Shown: positions 45,069 to 53,794 of the stretch, piece after piece
How the letters are laid out: each line of letters starts with the position of its first letter
How positions within the stretch are numbered: position 1 is the first letter of the stretch
From: Lysobacteraceae bacterium
GTDB taxonomy: Bacteria; Pseudomonadota; Gammaproteobacteria; Xanthomonadales; Rhodanobacteraceae
Assembly: GCA_021372495.1 (NCBI GenBank)
Contig: JAJFUF010000040.1
Location: 231,421 to 295,420 of the forward strand
DNA length: 64,000 nt
Reading direction: 5' to 3'
Translations under genes and position numbers: made by a program
Notes under the pieces: generated by a model
Told to the model about the DNA's origin: nothing
The model's database searches: none
The model's input: only the letters and a program-made list of their open reading frames with translations

Positions 45069-47363
45069 ATGGCAGTCGTCGATCGCACGACCGATACGGA
45101 AGAAGCCGCGCTGTCGCCCTGGTGGATGCGCGCGGTGCTGATCGTGATGGTGGTCGGCTTCGCCGTGCTGCTCGGCGTCACCACCCTCGCCTACCGCAAC
45201 GCGCCACCGATTCCGGACCGCGTGGTCGATGCGCAGGGCGCCACGCTGTTCACCGGCGACGACATCAGCGCCGGCCAGGCCGTCTTCCTCAAGTACGGCC
45301 TGATGGACAACGGCAGCATCTGGGGCCACGGCGCCTACCTCGGCCCCGATTACTCCGCCGAAGCGCTGCACCGCATCGGCCTCGACACCGCCGACGCGCT
45401 GGCGCAGCGCCAGTACGGACAGCCGGCCGCCGCGCTGACGCCGATGCAGCAGGCAGCGCTGCAGGGCGAGGTGGCGCTGACGCTCAAGACCAACCGCTAC
45501 GATGCCGCCACCGGCACGCTCGGCCTGACCGACGCGGAGACCGCCGCCTACCGCCAGCAGATCGGCTACTGGACCGACTACTTCAAGCACCCCGCCGGCA
45601 ACGGCGGCCTGAAGCCGGACCTGATCAGCGATCCGACCGAGCTGCGCCAGTTCACCGCCTTCGTCACCTGGGCGGCGTGGGCCTCGGTGGCCAACCGGCC
45701 GGGCGCCGACTTCTCCTACACCAACAACTTCCCGTACGACCCCAGCGTCGGCAACCGGCCGACCTCGGGCGCGCTGCTGTGGAGCGCGCTCAGCCTGGTG
45801 GTGCTGCTGGCCGGTATCGCCGCGGTGCTGCTGGCGTTCGGCAAGTTCGACTACCTCGGCTGGGTCACCCACGGCCACCACGTGCATCCGCAGATGCTGC
45901 CCGGCGAGGCCAGCGCCGGACAGCGCGCGCTGGTCAAGTTCTTCGTGGTGGTGGCGCTGCTGTTCCTGGCGCAGACGCTGGTCGGCGGCGCGACCGCGCA
46001 CTACCGCGCCGAGCCCGGCAGCTTCTACGGCATCCCGCTGGAGAAATTCCTGCCCAGCAACCTGCTGCGCACCTGGCACCTGCAGACCGCGATCTTCTGG
46101 ATCGCCACCTCCTACGTTGCCGCCGCGCTGTTCCTCGGCCGCTCGCTGCGCAGCGACGAGCCGCGCTGGCTGGCCGGCGCGACGCACCTGCTGTTCGTCG
46201 CGTTCGCGGTGGTGATCGCCGGCAGCCTGCTCGGCGAATGGGCCGGCATGTCCGGGCTGCTCGGACGCTGGTGGTTCTGGCTCGGCAACCAGGGCTGGGA
46301 ATTCCTCGAGCTGGGCCGGATCTGGCAGTACCTGCTGGTGGTCGGCCTGCTGGCCTGGTTCGCGATGCTGTGGTGGCTGGCGCGGCCGCGCACGGTGACG
46401 AACCCGAACGCGCGGCCGCTGGCGCGCATGTTCCTGTGGGCGGCGCTGGCGATCCCGGTGTTCTACATCCCCGCGCTGTTCTTCGGCGCCAAGACCAACT
46501 ACACGGTGGTCGACACCTGGCGCTTCTGGATCATCCACCTGTGGGTGGAGGGCTTCTTCGAGTTCTTCGCCACCACGGTGGTGGCGCTGGTGTTCTTCCA
46601 GCTCGGCCTGGCCCACCGCAACACCGCGCTGCGGGTGATCTATCTCGACGCGATTTTGTACTTCCTCGGCGGCCTGGTCGGCACCGGCCACCACTGGTAC
46701 TTCACCGGCCAGACCCACGTGAACATGGCGCTGTCGGCGCTGGTGTCGGTGCTGGAAGTGGTGCCGCTGACCCTGCTGACGCTGGACGCCTGGGACTTCG
46801 TGCGCACCACGCGCGGCCAGTGCAACGAATGCGGCATGAAGGTTTCCATCCCGCACAAATGGTCGTTCTACTTCCTGATGGCGGTGGGCTTCTGGAACTT
46901 CGTCGGCGCCGGCATGTTCGGCTTCCTGATCAACCTGCCGATCGTCAGCTACTACGAGGTCGGCACCATCCTCACCCCGAACCACGGCCACGCCGCGCTG
47001 ATGGGCGTGTTCGGCATGCTGGCGATCGCGCTGCTGGTGCTGGTGCTGCGCCAGACCAGCGACGACGCGCGCTGGCCCGGCATCGAGAAGTACGTCAAGG
47101 TGGCGTTCTGGGGCACCAACATCGGCCTGGCGATGATGATCGTGCTGAGCCTGTTCCCCGGCGGCGTGCTGCAGGTGTGGGACGTGGTCCAGCATGGCTA
47201 CTGGCACGCGCGCAGCCTCGACTACACCGCCACCCGCACCGCGCGGCTGGTCGAGTGGATGCGCCTGCCCGGCGACATCGTGTTCATCGCCTTCGGCGCC
47301 GTGCCGCTGGCGATCGCCTCGATCAAGGGCTGGCTTGGCGTGCGCGCGACGCGCACCGCCTGA
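45069..47363 (+). CDS. norB: Quinol-dependent nitric oxide reductase, single subunit
   Basis: 764 residues: qNOR length, with an N-terminal extension (helix plus a cytochrome c-like domain lacking haem; GDDISAGQAVFLKYGLMDNG) fused to the 12-helix NorB core. Metal and haem His ligands are in LLRTWHLQTAIFW, HLWVEGFFEFFATT and GTGHHWYFTGQTHVN. It reduces 2 NO to N2O using quinol at the inner membrane, here most likely for NO detoxification, since no nitrite reductase is in the window. AGGGAG site; start at 45069 rather than the open frame to 45003. Confidence 0.95.
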   Translation: MAVVDRTTDTEEAALSPWWMRAVLIVMVVGFAVLLGVTTLAYRNAPPIPDRVVDAQGATLFTGDDISAGQAVFLKYGLMDNGSIWGHGAYLGPDYSAEALHRIGLDTADALAQRQYGQPAAALTPMQQAALQGEVALTLKTNRYDAATGTLGLTDAETAAYRQQIGYWTDYFKHPAGNGGLKPDLISDPTELRQFTAFVTWAAWASVANRPGADFSYTNNFPYDPSVGNRPTSGALLWSALSLVVLLAGIAAVLLAFGKFDYLGWVTHGHHVHPQMLPGEASAGQRALVKFFVVVALLFLAQTLVGGATAHYRAEPGSFYGIPLEKFLPSNLLRTWHLQTAIFWIATSYVAAALFLGRSLRSDEPRWLAGATHLLFVAFAVVIAGSLLGEWAGMSGLLGRWWFWLGNQGWEFLELGRIWQYLLVVGLLAWFAMLWWLARPRTVTNPNARPLARMFLWAALAIPVFYIPALFFGAKTNYTVVDTWRFWIIHLWVEGFFEFFATTVVALVFFQLGLAHRNTALRVIYLDAILYFLGGLVGTGHHWYFTGQTHVNMALSALVSVLEVVPLTLLTLDAWDFVRTTRGQCNECGMKVSIPHKWSFYFLMAVGFWNFVGAGMFGFLINLPIVSYYEVGTILTPNHGHAALMGVFGMLAIALLVLVLRQTSDDARWPGIEKYVKVAFWGTNIGLAMMIVLSLFPGGVLQVWDVVQHGYWHARSLDYTATRTARLVEWMRLPGDIVFIAFGAVPLAIASIKGWLGVRATRTA

Positions 47364-47381
47364 CGCCGCACGGGGCGCGGC

Positions 47382-47405
47382 CGGGCACCGCCGCCGGCGT
47401 GCCCG
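47382..47405 (+). terminator. Hairpin after norB
   Basis: CGGGCAC and GTGCCCG pair around an inner GCC/GGC stem with one bulged C, starting 19 bases after the norB stop codon. No T-tract. Probably ends norB and, on the other strand, the flavin reductase transcript that stops at 47432. Confidence 0.45.
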
Positions 47406-47431
47406 CCGTCGCCCTGCAGCGCACCGCCCCG

Positions 47432-47968
47432 CTACTTCGCGCGCGAAGGCAGCTTCAGCTCGCGGCCCGCGACCATGAACACGCCCCTGCCGCGGTGGTG
47501 CAGCGTGCGCGGCTGGCGCACCGCCGGGTCGATCCACGCCTTCACCACTTCCAGCACGAAGAAGTTGTAGCGCGCCACCCAGCGCGCGTCGGCCACGCGG
47601 CATTCGAGGTTGGCGTAGCACTCGCCGACCAGCGGCGCGTCCACGTTCGCGGCAGCGACCGGCGTCAGCCCGAACCGGGCGAACTTGTCGACGCGGCGCC
47701 CGGACACGTTGCCGCAGCCGACCGCCTGCGCCGCGATCTTCGCGGTGGGAATGTTGATCGTGCATGCGCGCGTCGCCCGCAGCGCCTCGAAGCTGAAGTT
47801 GCGCGCGCTGACCACGCAGCCGACCAGCGGCGGCTCGAATTCCATCATCGTGTGCCAGGACATCGCCATCACGTTGGTGCGGCCCGCGCGGGCCGTCGCC
47901 AGCAGCACGACCGGCCCCGGCTCGAGCAGGCGGTAGACGCGCGACAACGGCAGGGATCGCTTCTTCAT
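47432..47968 (-). CDS. Flavin reductase family protein
   Basis: 178 residues. The flavin-reductase split barrel: GPVVLLATARAGRTNVMAMS, FEPPLVGCVVSARNFSFEAL, ACTINIPTAKIA, RYNFFVLEVVKAWID. It binds FMN and probably reduces it with NAD(P)H, or serves as flavin-binding redox protein. Start at 47968 with GGGAG. It follows the nitroreductase gene by 65 bases on the same strand and is probably cotranscribed, supplying reduced flavin. Confidence 0.88.
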   Translation of the reverse strand: MKKRSLPLSRVYRLLEPGPVVLLATARAGRTNVMAMSWHTMMEFEPPLVGCVVSARNFSFEALRATRACTINIPTAKIAAQAVGCGNVSGRRVDKFARFGLTPVAAANVDAPLVGECYANLECRVADARWVARYNFFVLEVVKAWIDPAVRQPRTLHHRGRGVFMVAGRELKLPSRAK

Positions 47969-48033
47969 CGGCACGCTCCCGCGGCGATGCCCGGTGTCCT
48001 CGCGCGGAGCCGCAGCCGGTCGCGCGCGCAGCC

Positions 48034-48609
48034 TCAATCGCACCACACGATCCGCGGCGTGTGGCGCGCCGTCGCGTCGGGCCAGGCCTGCGGATAGCCG
48101 ACGACGATCGGCGCAACCGCCACGTGCTCCGCCGACAGGCCGAACTCGTCCTTCGTCGCGGGCAGGTCGAGCCACGGCCGCGCGAATCCGATCCAGCAAC
48201 TGCCGAGGTTCATCGCGCGCGCCGCGAGCATCAGGTTCTGCGCGGCGAGGCAGCAGTCCTGGTCGGGGCGCACCAGCGCGGCGGGCGCGTCCGATACCGC
48301 GGCGTAGACGACGATCAGCGCGGGCGCGCCGTACAGGATGTCGAAATGCGGGTCGTGCAGCATGTCGGTGCGGCGCAGCAGGCCGGGCCCCGTGTCGAGC
48401 GACGCGACCAGATGCGCCTTGGCGCGCCGCGCGATGTCGGCGACCCGCTCGCGGCCGAGCGCGACGAGGAAGGTCCACGGCTGCAGGTTCATCGCGCTGG
48501 GCGCCTGCACCGCGGCATCGACCAGCACCTGCACGGTCGGGCGATCCAGCGCCTCGTCGGTGAACGCGCGCACCGCCCGGCGCGCGCGGATGGCCTGCAG
48601 CACGTCCAT
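48034..48609 (-). CDS. Nitroreductase family protein
   Basis: 191 residues. FMN-binding N-terminus (AIRARRAVRAFTDEALDRP), DAAVQAPSAMNLQPWTFLVA, and C-terminal AAQNLMLAARAMNLGSCWIG with VGYPQ. Enzymes of this family reduce nitroaromatics, quinones or enones with NAD(P)H. Start at 48609 after a GGAG site. An FNR-type box at 48663-48676 lies 54 bases upstream, so it may join the oxygen-limitation regulon. Confidence 0.9.
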   Translation of the reverse strand: MDVLQAIRARRAVRAFTDEALDRPTVQVLVDAAVQAPSAMNLQPWTFLVALGRERVADIARRAKAHLVASLDTGPGLLRRTDMLHDPHFDILYGAPALIVVYAAVSDAPAALVRPDQDCCLAAQNLMLAARAMNLGSCWIGFARPWLDLPATKDEFGLSAEHVAVAPIVVGYPQAWPDATARHTPRIVWCD

Positions 48610-48662
48610 CGGCCGTCTCCGTAGGCGATGGCGGCAGCCTAGGTCACGCACACACGCGAACG

Positions 48663-48676
48663 CTGACGCAGGTCAA
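48663..48676. promoter_or_regulatory. FNR/ANR-like box before nitroreductase
   Basis: CTGACGCAGGTCAA (reverse: TTGACCTGCGTCAG) fits TTGA-N6-TCAA with one mismatch. It is 54 bases before the nitroreductase start codon on the reverse strand and 86 bases before the divergent S4-domain gene. Confidence 0.6.
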
Positions 48677-48761
48677 ACTGATGGCTCCGCGGCGAGGCGA
48701 CCGCTAAGCTTGGCGCGCGCCCGCCGTCGCCGGCGCAGCGGCCGCCCCACCACGGAATCCC

Positions 48762-48983
48762 ATGCAGACCATCGACTTCGAACTCGACCGCGACCACGTC
48801 GAACTGAACCAGTTGCTCAAGCTGGTCGGCCTGTGCGACAGCGGCGGCGCCGGCAAGGCGATCGTCGCCGGCGGCGCGGTGACGGTGGACGGCGCGGCCG
48901 AGCTGCGCAAGACCTGCAAGATCCGCGCGGGGCAGACCGTCGAGGTCGACGGCACCACGATTCGCGTGCGCGCGGCGCCGTGA
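48762..48983 (+). CDS. S4-domain RNA-binding protein, YbcJ-like
   Basis: 73 residues: ELNQLLKLVGLCDSGGAGKA and VTVDGAAELRKTCKIRAGQT are the S4 RNA-binding core. YbcJ-type proteins bind structured RNA and are linked to ribosome assembly. GGAA lies six bases before the ATG. Divergent from nitroreductase. Confidence 0.9.
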   Translation: MQTIDFELDRDHVELNQLLKLVGLCDSGGAGKAIVAGGAVTVDGAAELRKTCKIRAGQTVEVDGTTIRVRAAP

Positions 48984-49020
48984 CGCGCCGCGGTGCGCGC
49001 CCTGCAACGGAACAGACGGC

Positions 49021-49689
49021 ATGATGACCCACGCCCCCGACCCCACCGACGTCGCCGCCGCCTACGACCGCTGGTCGCAGGTCTACGACACCGACGAGAA
49101 CCGGACCCGCGACCTCGACGCGGCGATGCTGCGCCGCCAGGACTTCGACCTTCGCGGCCGCGACGTGCTGGAGATCGGCTGCGGCACCGGCAAGAACACC
49201 GCGTGGCTGGCCGGGCGCGCGCGCAGCGTCGTCGCCGTGGACTTCTCCGCCGGCATGCTGGCGCAGGCGCAGCGGCGCGTCGCCGCGCCGCACGTCCGCT
49301 TCGTGCGCCACGACGTGCGCGAACCCTGGCCGCTGGCCGACGCCAGCGTGGACCTGGTGATCGGCAACCTGGTGCTGGAGCACGTCGAGACGCTGGACGA
49401 CGTGTTCGCGCAGGCATTCCGCGTGCTGCGCGACGGCGGCGAGTGCTACTTCTGCGAGCTGCACCCGTTCCGCCAGATGATGGGCAAGCAGGCGCGCTTC
49501 GCCCACCTGGAAACCGGCGAGACGGTGCGCGTCGCCGCCTTCCTGCACGACGTCTCCGACTACGTGAACGCGGCGATCCGTGCCGGCCTGCGCGTCGTCG
49601 CCGTGCACGAATGGCGCGACGAGACGCCCGCGTCGGCGGCCGCGATCCCGCGCCTGTTCGCGCTGCGCTGCCGACGCGAGCCGCGCTGA
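49021..49689 (+). CDS. Class I SAM-dependent methyltransferase
   Basis: 222 residues. Motif I VLEIGCGTGKNTAWLA, motif II VVAVDFSAGML, and VDLVIGNLVLEHVE as motif IV. YDRWSQVYD at the N-terminus is typical of UbiE/BioC-like methyltransferases acting on small molecules. Substrate unknown. It lies 37 bases after the S4 gene and may be cotranscribed. Confidence 0.85.
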   Translation: MMTHAPDPTDVAAAYDRWSQVYDTDENRTRDLDAAMLRRQDFDLRGRDVLEIGCGTGKNTAWLAGRARSVVAVDFSAGMLAQAQRRVAAPHVRFVRHDVREPWPLADASVDLVIGNLVLEHVETLDDVFAQAFRVLRDGGECYFCELHPFRQMMGKQARFAHLETGETVRVAAFLHDVSDYVNAAIRAGLRVVAVHEWRDETPASAAAIPRLFALRCRREPR

Positions 49690-49716
49690 GCCGCGGCGCC
49701 GGTGTGCGGGCGCCGG

Positions 49717-49960
49717 TCAGGCCGCGAGGGCCGCGGCCCTGGTCAGCGCGATCCAGCGCGCGAACGCCGACAGCAGCGCCGCCAGTGCCTTGCGCGTTGC
49801 CGCAGCGCTTCCGGCCCGCCCTGCGTCGCCTGCTCGAGATCCCCGTCGAACAGCGGCAGCGCCGGCGCGTCGCCGATTTCGATCGCCATGCCGGCGGGCG
49901 CCAGCGCGGCCACGCGGGGCATCTCCTGCGGAAAGCGACTGCACCGGCTGGACCCATCGG
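49717..49960 (-). pseudogene. Remnant of an NADPH-dependent FMN reductase gene
   Basis: In one reverse frame (from about 49960) GSSRCSRFPQEMPRVAALAP, then MAIEIGDAPALPLFDGDLEQ and PEALRQ, resemble the N-terminal part of SsuE/ChrR-type FMN reductases (GSxRxxSxNxxLARAA...EIxDxxxLPLFNxDLE). A second frame then continues with LAALLSAFARWIALT, which looks like the C-terminal helix of the same family. The flavodoxin core between them is missing and the frames differ, so the gene is broken and internally deleted. Recognition by eye only. Confidence 0.5.
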
Positions 49961-50005
49961 TTTCCCCTGCTAGGCTGATGCCCTTGATCGGCGCGGGAGC
50001 CTCGC

Positions 50006-50941
50006 ATGCAGACCATCCTCGGTGCCGGCGGCGTGATCGGCCGCGGACTGGCGCGCGAACTGCCCGCGTACGGCACGCGCGTACGCCTCGCCAGCCGGCA
50101 TCCTGCGGCGGTCAACGCCGACGACGAGTGCGTGCCCACCGACCTGCTGGATCCTGAGCAGGTGGAGCGCGCGGTCGCCGGCAGCCGCGTGGCGTATCTC
50201 GTCGCCGGCCTCGCCTACGACGCGCGCGTGTGGGAGGCGCAATGGCCGCGCGTGCTCGGCAACGCCATCGCCGCCTGCGCGCGCCACGGCTGCCGGCTGG
50301 TGTTCTTCGACAACGTCTACTGCTACGGCCGCGTCGACGGGCCGATGACCGAAGCGACGCCGATGCGTCCGGTCAGCCGCAAGGGCGAAGTGCGCGCGCG
50401 CCTCGCCGATCGCCTGCTGGACGCCGCGGCCTGCGGCGAAGTCGACGCGCTGGTCGCGCGCTCGGCCGACTTCTACGGCCCGGAGGCGACCCACACCTTC
50501 GTGCATCCGATGGTGTTCCAGAAGCTGCTGCGCGGCGAACGCGCGGCATGGCTTTGCAACGACGCCGTGCCGCACTCGATGACCTACACGCCGGACGCGG
50601 TGCGCGCCACCGCGCTGCTCGGCAACAGCGCCAACGTCTCCGCCCAGGTCTGGCACCTGCCGACCGCCGCCGATCCGCCCGACGGCCGCGCCTTCATCGC
50701 CGCGGTTGCCGCCGCTTGCGGCGTCGAGCCGCGCCACTACGTGCTGAAGCCGTGGCTGCTGCGCCTGATCGGGTTGTTCAACCCGCTGGTGCGCGAGTCG
50801 ATGGAGATGCTGTACCAGAACACGCATCCGTACGTCTTCGACAGCCGCAAGTTCAGCGCCCGCTACTTCGCGCCGACGCCCTACGCCGAAGGCATCCGCG
50901 CCACCGTGGCGGCACTGCGCGAGACCACGACGATTCGCTGA
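50006..50941 (+). CDS. NAD-dependent epimerase/dehydratase family protein
   Basis: 311 residues of the extended SDR fold. The N-terminal dinucleotide motif is TILGAGGVIGRGLARELP, slightly unusual (GxGGxIG). VYCYGRVDGPMTEATPM and AYLVAGLAYDARVW are in the expected positions, but the active-site YxxxK is not obvious, so enzymatic identity is uncertain. GGGAG site. Function unknown. Confidence 0.85.
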   Translation: MQTILGAGGVIGRGLARELPAYGTRVRLASRHPAAVNADDECVPTDLLDPEQVERAVAGSRVAYLVAGLAYDARVWEAQWPRVLGNAIAACARHGCRLVFFDNVYCYGRVDGPMTEATPMRPVSRKGEVRARLADRLLDAAACGEVDALVARSADFYGPEATHTFVHPMVFQKLLRGERAAWLCNDAVPHSMTYTPDAVRATALLGNSANVSAQVWHLPTAADPPDGRAFIAAVAAACGVEPRHYVLKPWLLRLIGLFNPLVRESMEMLYQNTHPYVFDSRKFSARYFAPTPYAEGIRATVAALRETTTIR

Positions 50942-50980
50942 CACCGAACGACACGTCACCCCACGAGTACGATCGCCGCC

Positions 50981-51466
50981 ATGGCCGAGATCCCGATCCG
51001 CTGCACGATGGCCTCCGTGGTCGCGGTGCGCGACGCCGAAGGCGACGCGCAGGTGCTGCTGCTGCACCGCGCCAGCCCCTATCTGCGCGGCGTGTGGAGC
51101 TACGCCGCCGGCCACATCGAACCCGACGAACGCGCCTGGCAATGCGCGCTGCGCGAGCTCGCGGAAGAAACCGGGCTGGCGCCGACCGCGCTCTACTCCG
51201 CCAACCGCTGCGAGCAGTTCTACGACCCGCGCGAGGAATGCATCGCGGTGGTGCCGGCCTTCGTCGCCTTCGTCGCCGCCGACGCCGCGGTGCGCCTCAA
51301 TCGCGAGCACGACGCGTTCCGCTGGCTCGGTTTCGAGGAAACGATGCCGCTGCTGCCGTTCGGCGGCCAGCGCGAGCTGTTTGCGCACGTGCGCCGCGAG
51401 TTTGTCGAGCGCGCGCCGCAGGAGCGGCTGCGCATCGCACTCGACGGCCGCGCCGATGTGCATTGA
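50981..51466 (+). CDS. Nudix hydrolase
   Basis: 161 residues. The Nudix box is complete: G-HIEPD-E-RAWQCAL-RELAEETGL. The start (VVAVRDAEGDAQVLLLHRAS) and YAAGHIE fit nucleotide-pyrophosphatase relatives such as dATP pyrophosphohydrolase or NUDT2-like enzymes. It hydrolyses a nucleoside diphosphate derivative; substrate not known. It is the second Nudix gene in the window. Confidence 0.88.
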   Translation: MAEIPIRCTMASVVAVRDAEGDAQVLLLHRASPYLRGVWSYAAGHIEPDERAWQCALRELAEETGLAPTALYSANRCEQFYDPREECIAVVPAFVAFVAADAAVRLNREHDAFRWLGFEETMPLLPFGGQRELFAHVRREFVERAPQERLRIALDGRADVH

Positions 51467-51535
51467 CTGACCCGCCTGCCCGGAAGCCGGCGGCCGGAAC
51501 GCCCGCGGCCATCCCGGCGACCACGGAGATCCGCC

Positions 51536-52111
51536 ATGCTTGCGAAGTTGCTCCTGTCCACCGCCCTCGCCGCCGCCCTGTTGCCGGCCGCCGCCGCGCC
51601 CGCGCACTACACCGTCGATCCCAACCACACCTATCCCAGCTTCGAGGCCGACCACATGGGCATCTCGTACTGGCGCGGCAAGTTCAACCACACCACCGGC
51701 ACGGTGACGCTGGACCGGGCCGCGGAGACGGGGTCGGTGAACGTGGCCATCGACCTCGACAGCGTCGACTACGGCCAGGACGAGTTGAACAAGTGGGCGC
51801 GCGGCCCGCAGTTCTTCGACACGGCGAAATACCCGCAGGCCACCTATGCAGGCACGCTGGCGGATTTCGTCGCCGGCGCGCCCACGCGGGTGGTGGGCAC
51901 GCTGACGCTGCACGGCGTGAGCCGGCCGCTCGACCTCGCCATCGGCCGTTTCAAGTGCATCCCGCACCCGCTGTACAAGCGCGAACTGTGCGGCGCCGAC
52001 GCGCAAGCCACGTTCCGGCGCGACGCGTTCGGGCTGGACGCCGGCAAGGACTACGGCTTCGACATGGACGTCAGGCTGCGCATCCAGGTCGAGGCGTTGA
52101 AGGACGACTGA
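51536..52111 (+). CDS. YceI family periplasmic protein
   Basis: 191 residues with a signal peptide cleaved near AAAAPAHYT. YceI lipocalin-like motifs: YTVDPNHTYPSFEADHMGIS, GKFNHTTGTVTLD, VVGTLTLHGVSRPLDL. YceI proteins bind isoprenoid-like molecules in the periplasm and are linked to stress or quinone metabolism. GGAG site. Two Cys residues (KCIPHPLYKRELC) could form a disulfide. Confidence 0.9.
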   Translation: MLAKLLLSTALAAALLPAAAAPAHYTVDPNHTYPSFEADHMGISYWRGKFNHTTGTVTLDRAAETGSVNVAIDLDSVDYGQDELNKWARGPQFFDTAKYPQATYAGTLADFVAGAPTRVVGTLTLHGVSRPLDLAIGRFKCIPHPLYKRELCGADAQATFRRDAFGLDAGKDYGFDMDVRLRIQVEALKDD

Positions 52112-52212
52112 GCGCCGTCGAGCGCAATCCGGGCCGGCCGGACCGCTGCTGCAAGCAACAAGCGCCGCTCGTGCCGGGCCGGCCCCAACCCTGGTCGAGA
52201 TCGGGAGGACTT

Positions 52213-52572
52213 ATGAACTACGTCGACGGTTTCGTGGCGCCGGTACCGAAGAAGAACCTCGCCGCCTACCGCCGCATGGCGCGGCGCGCCGGCAAGATCT
52301 GGCGCGAACACGGCGCGCTGCAATACACCGAGTGCGTCGCCGACGACGTGAAGCCCGGCAAGCTCACGTCGTTCCCGCAGGCGGTCAAGCTGAAGCCGGG
52401 CGAAGTCGTGGTGTTCTCGTGGATCGTCTACAAATCGCGCGCCGCGCGCGACCGCGCCAACAGGATGGTGATGGCCGACCCGCGCCTCGCCGACCTGATG
52501 GACCCGAAGAAACTGCCCTTCGACGGCAAGCGCATGTTCTGGGGCGGCTTCAAGCCGTTCCTCGAACTTTAG
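52213..52572 (+). CDS. DUF1428 protein
   Basis: 119 residues. YVDGFVAPVPKKNLAAYRRM at the start, ECVADDVKPGKLTSFPQAVK and the C-terminal FDGKRMFWGGFKPFL are the DUF1428 (YbaA-like) pattern. A dimeric alpha/beta-barrel protein of unknown function. GGGAGG site eight bases before the ATG. Confidence 0.92.
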   Translation: MNYVDGFVAPVPKKNLAAYRRMARRAGKIWREHGALQYTECVADDVKPGKLTSFPQAVKLKPGEVVVFSWIVYKSRAARDRANRMVMADPRLADLMDPKKLPFDGKRMFWGGFKPFLEL

Positions 52573-52712
52573 CCGCGCAAGGTCCGCGGGATGCGACCAG
52601 CCACGGGCCGGTCGCATCGCCGCGCGATTCAGGCATCGAACAGATGGCGTGCGCTCCGCGTCCGGTGCGGCCTCGCATCATGATTCCCCTTCGCTCAGCG
52701 CGGTGCGTGAAC

Positions 52713-53705
52713 TCAGCCGCCCTTCGGCGCAGCTGCGGACGAGCCGCCGACGGGAATGCTCTGCTCGGCTGTGACCGCATGGCCCCCATCGCTGTCGCCC
52801 ACGATCTTGAAGACGGCATCGTCCTTCGTCGCGGCTCGGTGGGAGGTCAGCGCCTTGTCCATGATGTTCACGCCCGAGAAGACGATGACATCGCCGAGCT
52901 TCGGGATGAAGTAGACCGACCGGTCGTCCTCGTCCAGCTCATAGCCCACGGCTTGGGCGCGCTCCTTCAGATAGGGGAAGTAACCCTGGACCGTGGTCAG
53001 CTTGGTGTCGTCCCTGACGTAGGGATGCGACACGTCCTTGAGCATGACTTCAATGGCGCGCCGCAGATCTTCGTAGACCGCGCTTCGGAGAATCGCACCT
53101 CCATCAGCGGTCCAGCTGTTGGCGCCCGAAAGCGGTCGCGGTTGCCCGGAGGAAGCGATGTAGCGCGTCTCCCAGCTCTGTTTGGCGCCCTTGGCGGTCG
53201 CAAGGTCCGCCTTCAACAGCACGTAGGGGCGAGCATCCGTCGCGTTGACGAACGTCAGGATCACGGCGCTGGTCACATCCAGGGTCGGTCCTGCTGCATC
53301 GGTCGACTGGGTGAACTTTCCTGAAAACCGGTCGGACGCGAGCAGATCCTTGGTGACCCGTTGCGCCTCACTCGTCAGTGAAATGCGCAACGCATCCTCC
53401 ACGTTCTTTGTCGCGTCCTTGCCCGCGGAGGAATTGATGGCGCTCTGTACCGCCACGCCAACCACCCCGAACAAAAAGCCGGTGGCCCCGCCCTTCTGGT
53501 GGCCGGAAACGACGACCTGGCTGTCGGGAACGCGGTAGACGCCGGCCGGCATGTCCGACCAGGCAGACAACTCGGCCCCCGTGAACCTCACCGCGATGGG
53601 TTGCTGTTGTGCCGGCGCCGGCTTGGTCCTGTTGAAGCTGGCGCAACCGCCCAAGCCCATGGTGGCGACGGCAAGTACCGCCAAAGCACGCGTAGCGAAA
53701 CTCAT
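52713..53705 (-). CDS. Lipoprotein of unknown function
   Basis: 330 residues with lipobox LGGC in VATMGLGGCASFNR. The mature protein has a glycine-rich hydrophobic patch (GGATGFLFGVVGVAVQSAIN), then about 200 residues of mixed structure, and a low-complexity end (GGSSAAAPKGG). I recognise no family. The ribosome site AAGGGGGA is good. It is the last of three lipoprotein genes on this strand, starting 89 bases after the previous one ends. Confidence 0.8.
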   Translation of the reverse strand: MSFATRALAVLAVATMGLGGCASFNRTKPAPAQQQPIAVRFTGAELSAWSDMPAGVYRVPDSQVVVSGHQKGGATGFLFGVVGVAVQSAINSSAGKDATKNVEDALRISLTSEAQRVTKDLLASDRFSGKFTQSTDAAGPTLDVTSAVILTFVNATDARPYVLLKADLATAKGAKQSWETRYIASSGQPRPLSGANSWTADGGAILRSAVYEDLRRAIEVMLKDVSHPYVRDDTKLTTVQGYFPYLKERAQAVGYELDEDDRSVYFIPKLGDVIVFSGVNIMDKALTSHRAATKDDAVFKIVGDSDGGHAVTAEQSIPVGGSSAAAPKGG

Positions 53706-53794
53706 GTTTCCCCCTTCATCCATGTTGATGCAGCGAAGTCGTTCAACCAGCGACAAAGGAGCAGCTCGGACTGCCCCGCTTGCGATCTTCCGTG

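Noticed and set aside
44682..48116. 1144-codon reverse open frame antisense to norB
   Set aside because: Translation is rich in Arg, His and Gln repeats; norB on the other strand has all family ligands.
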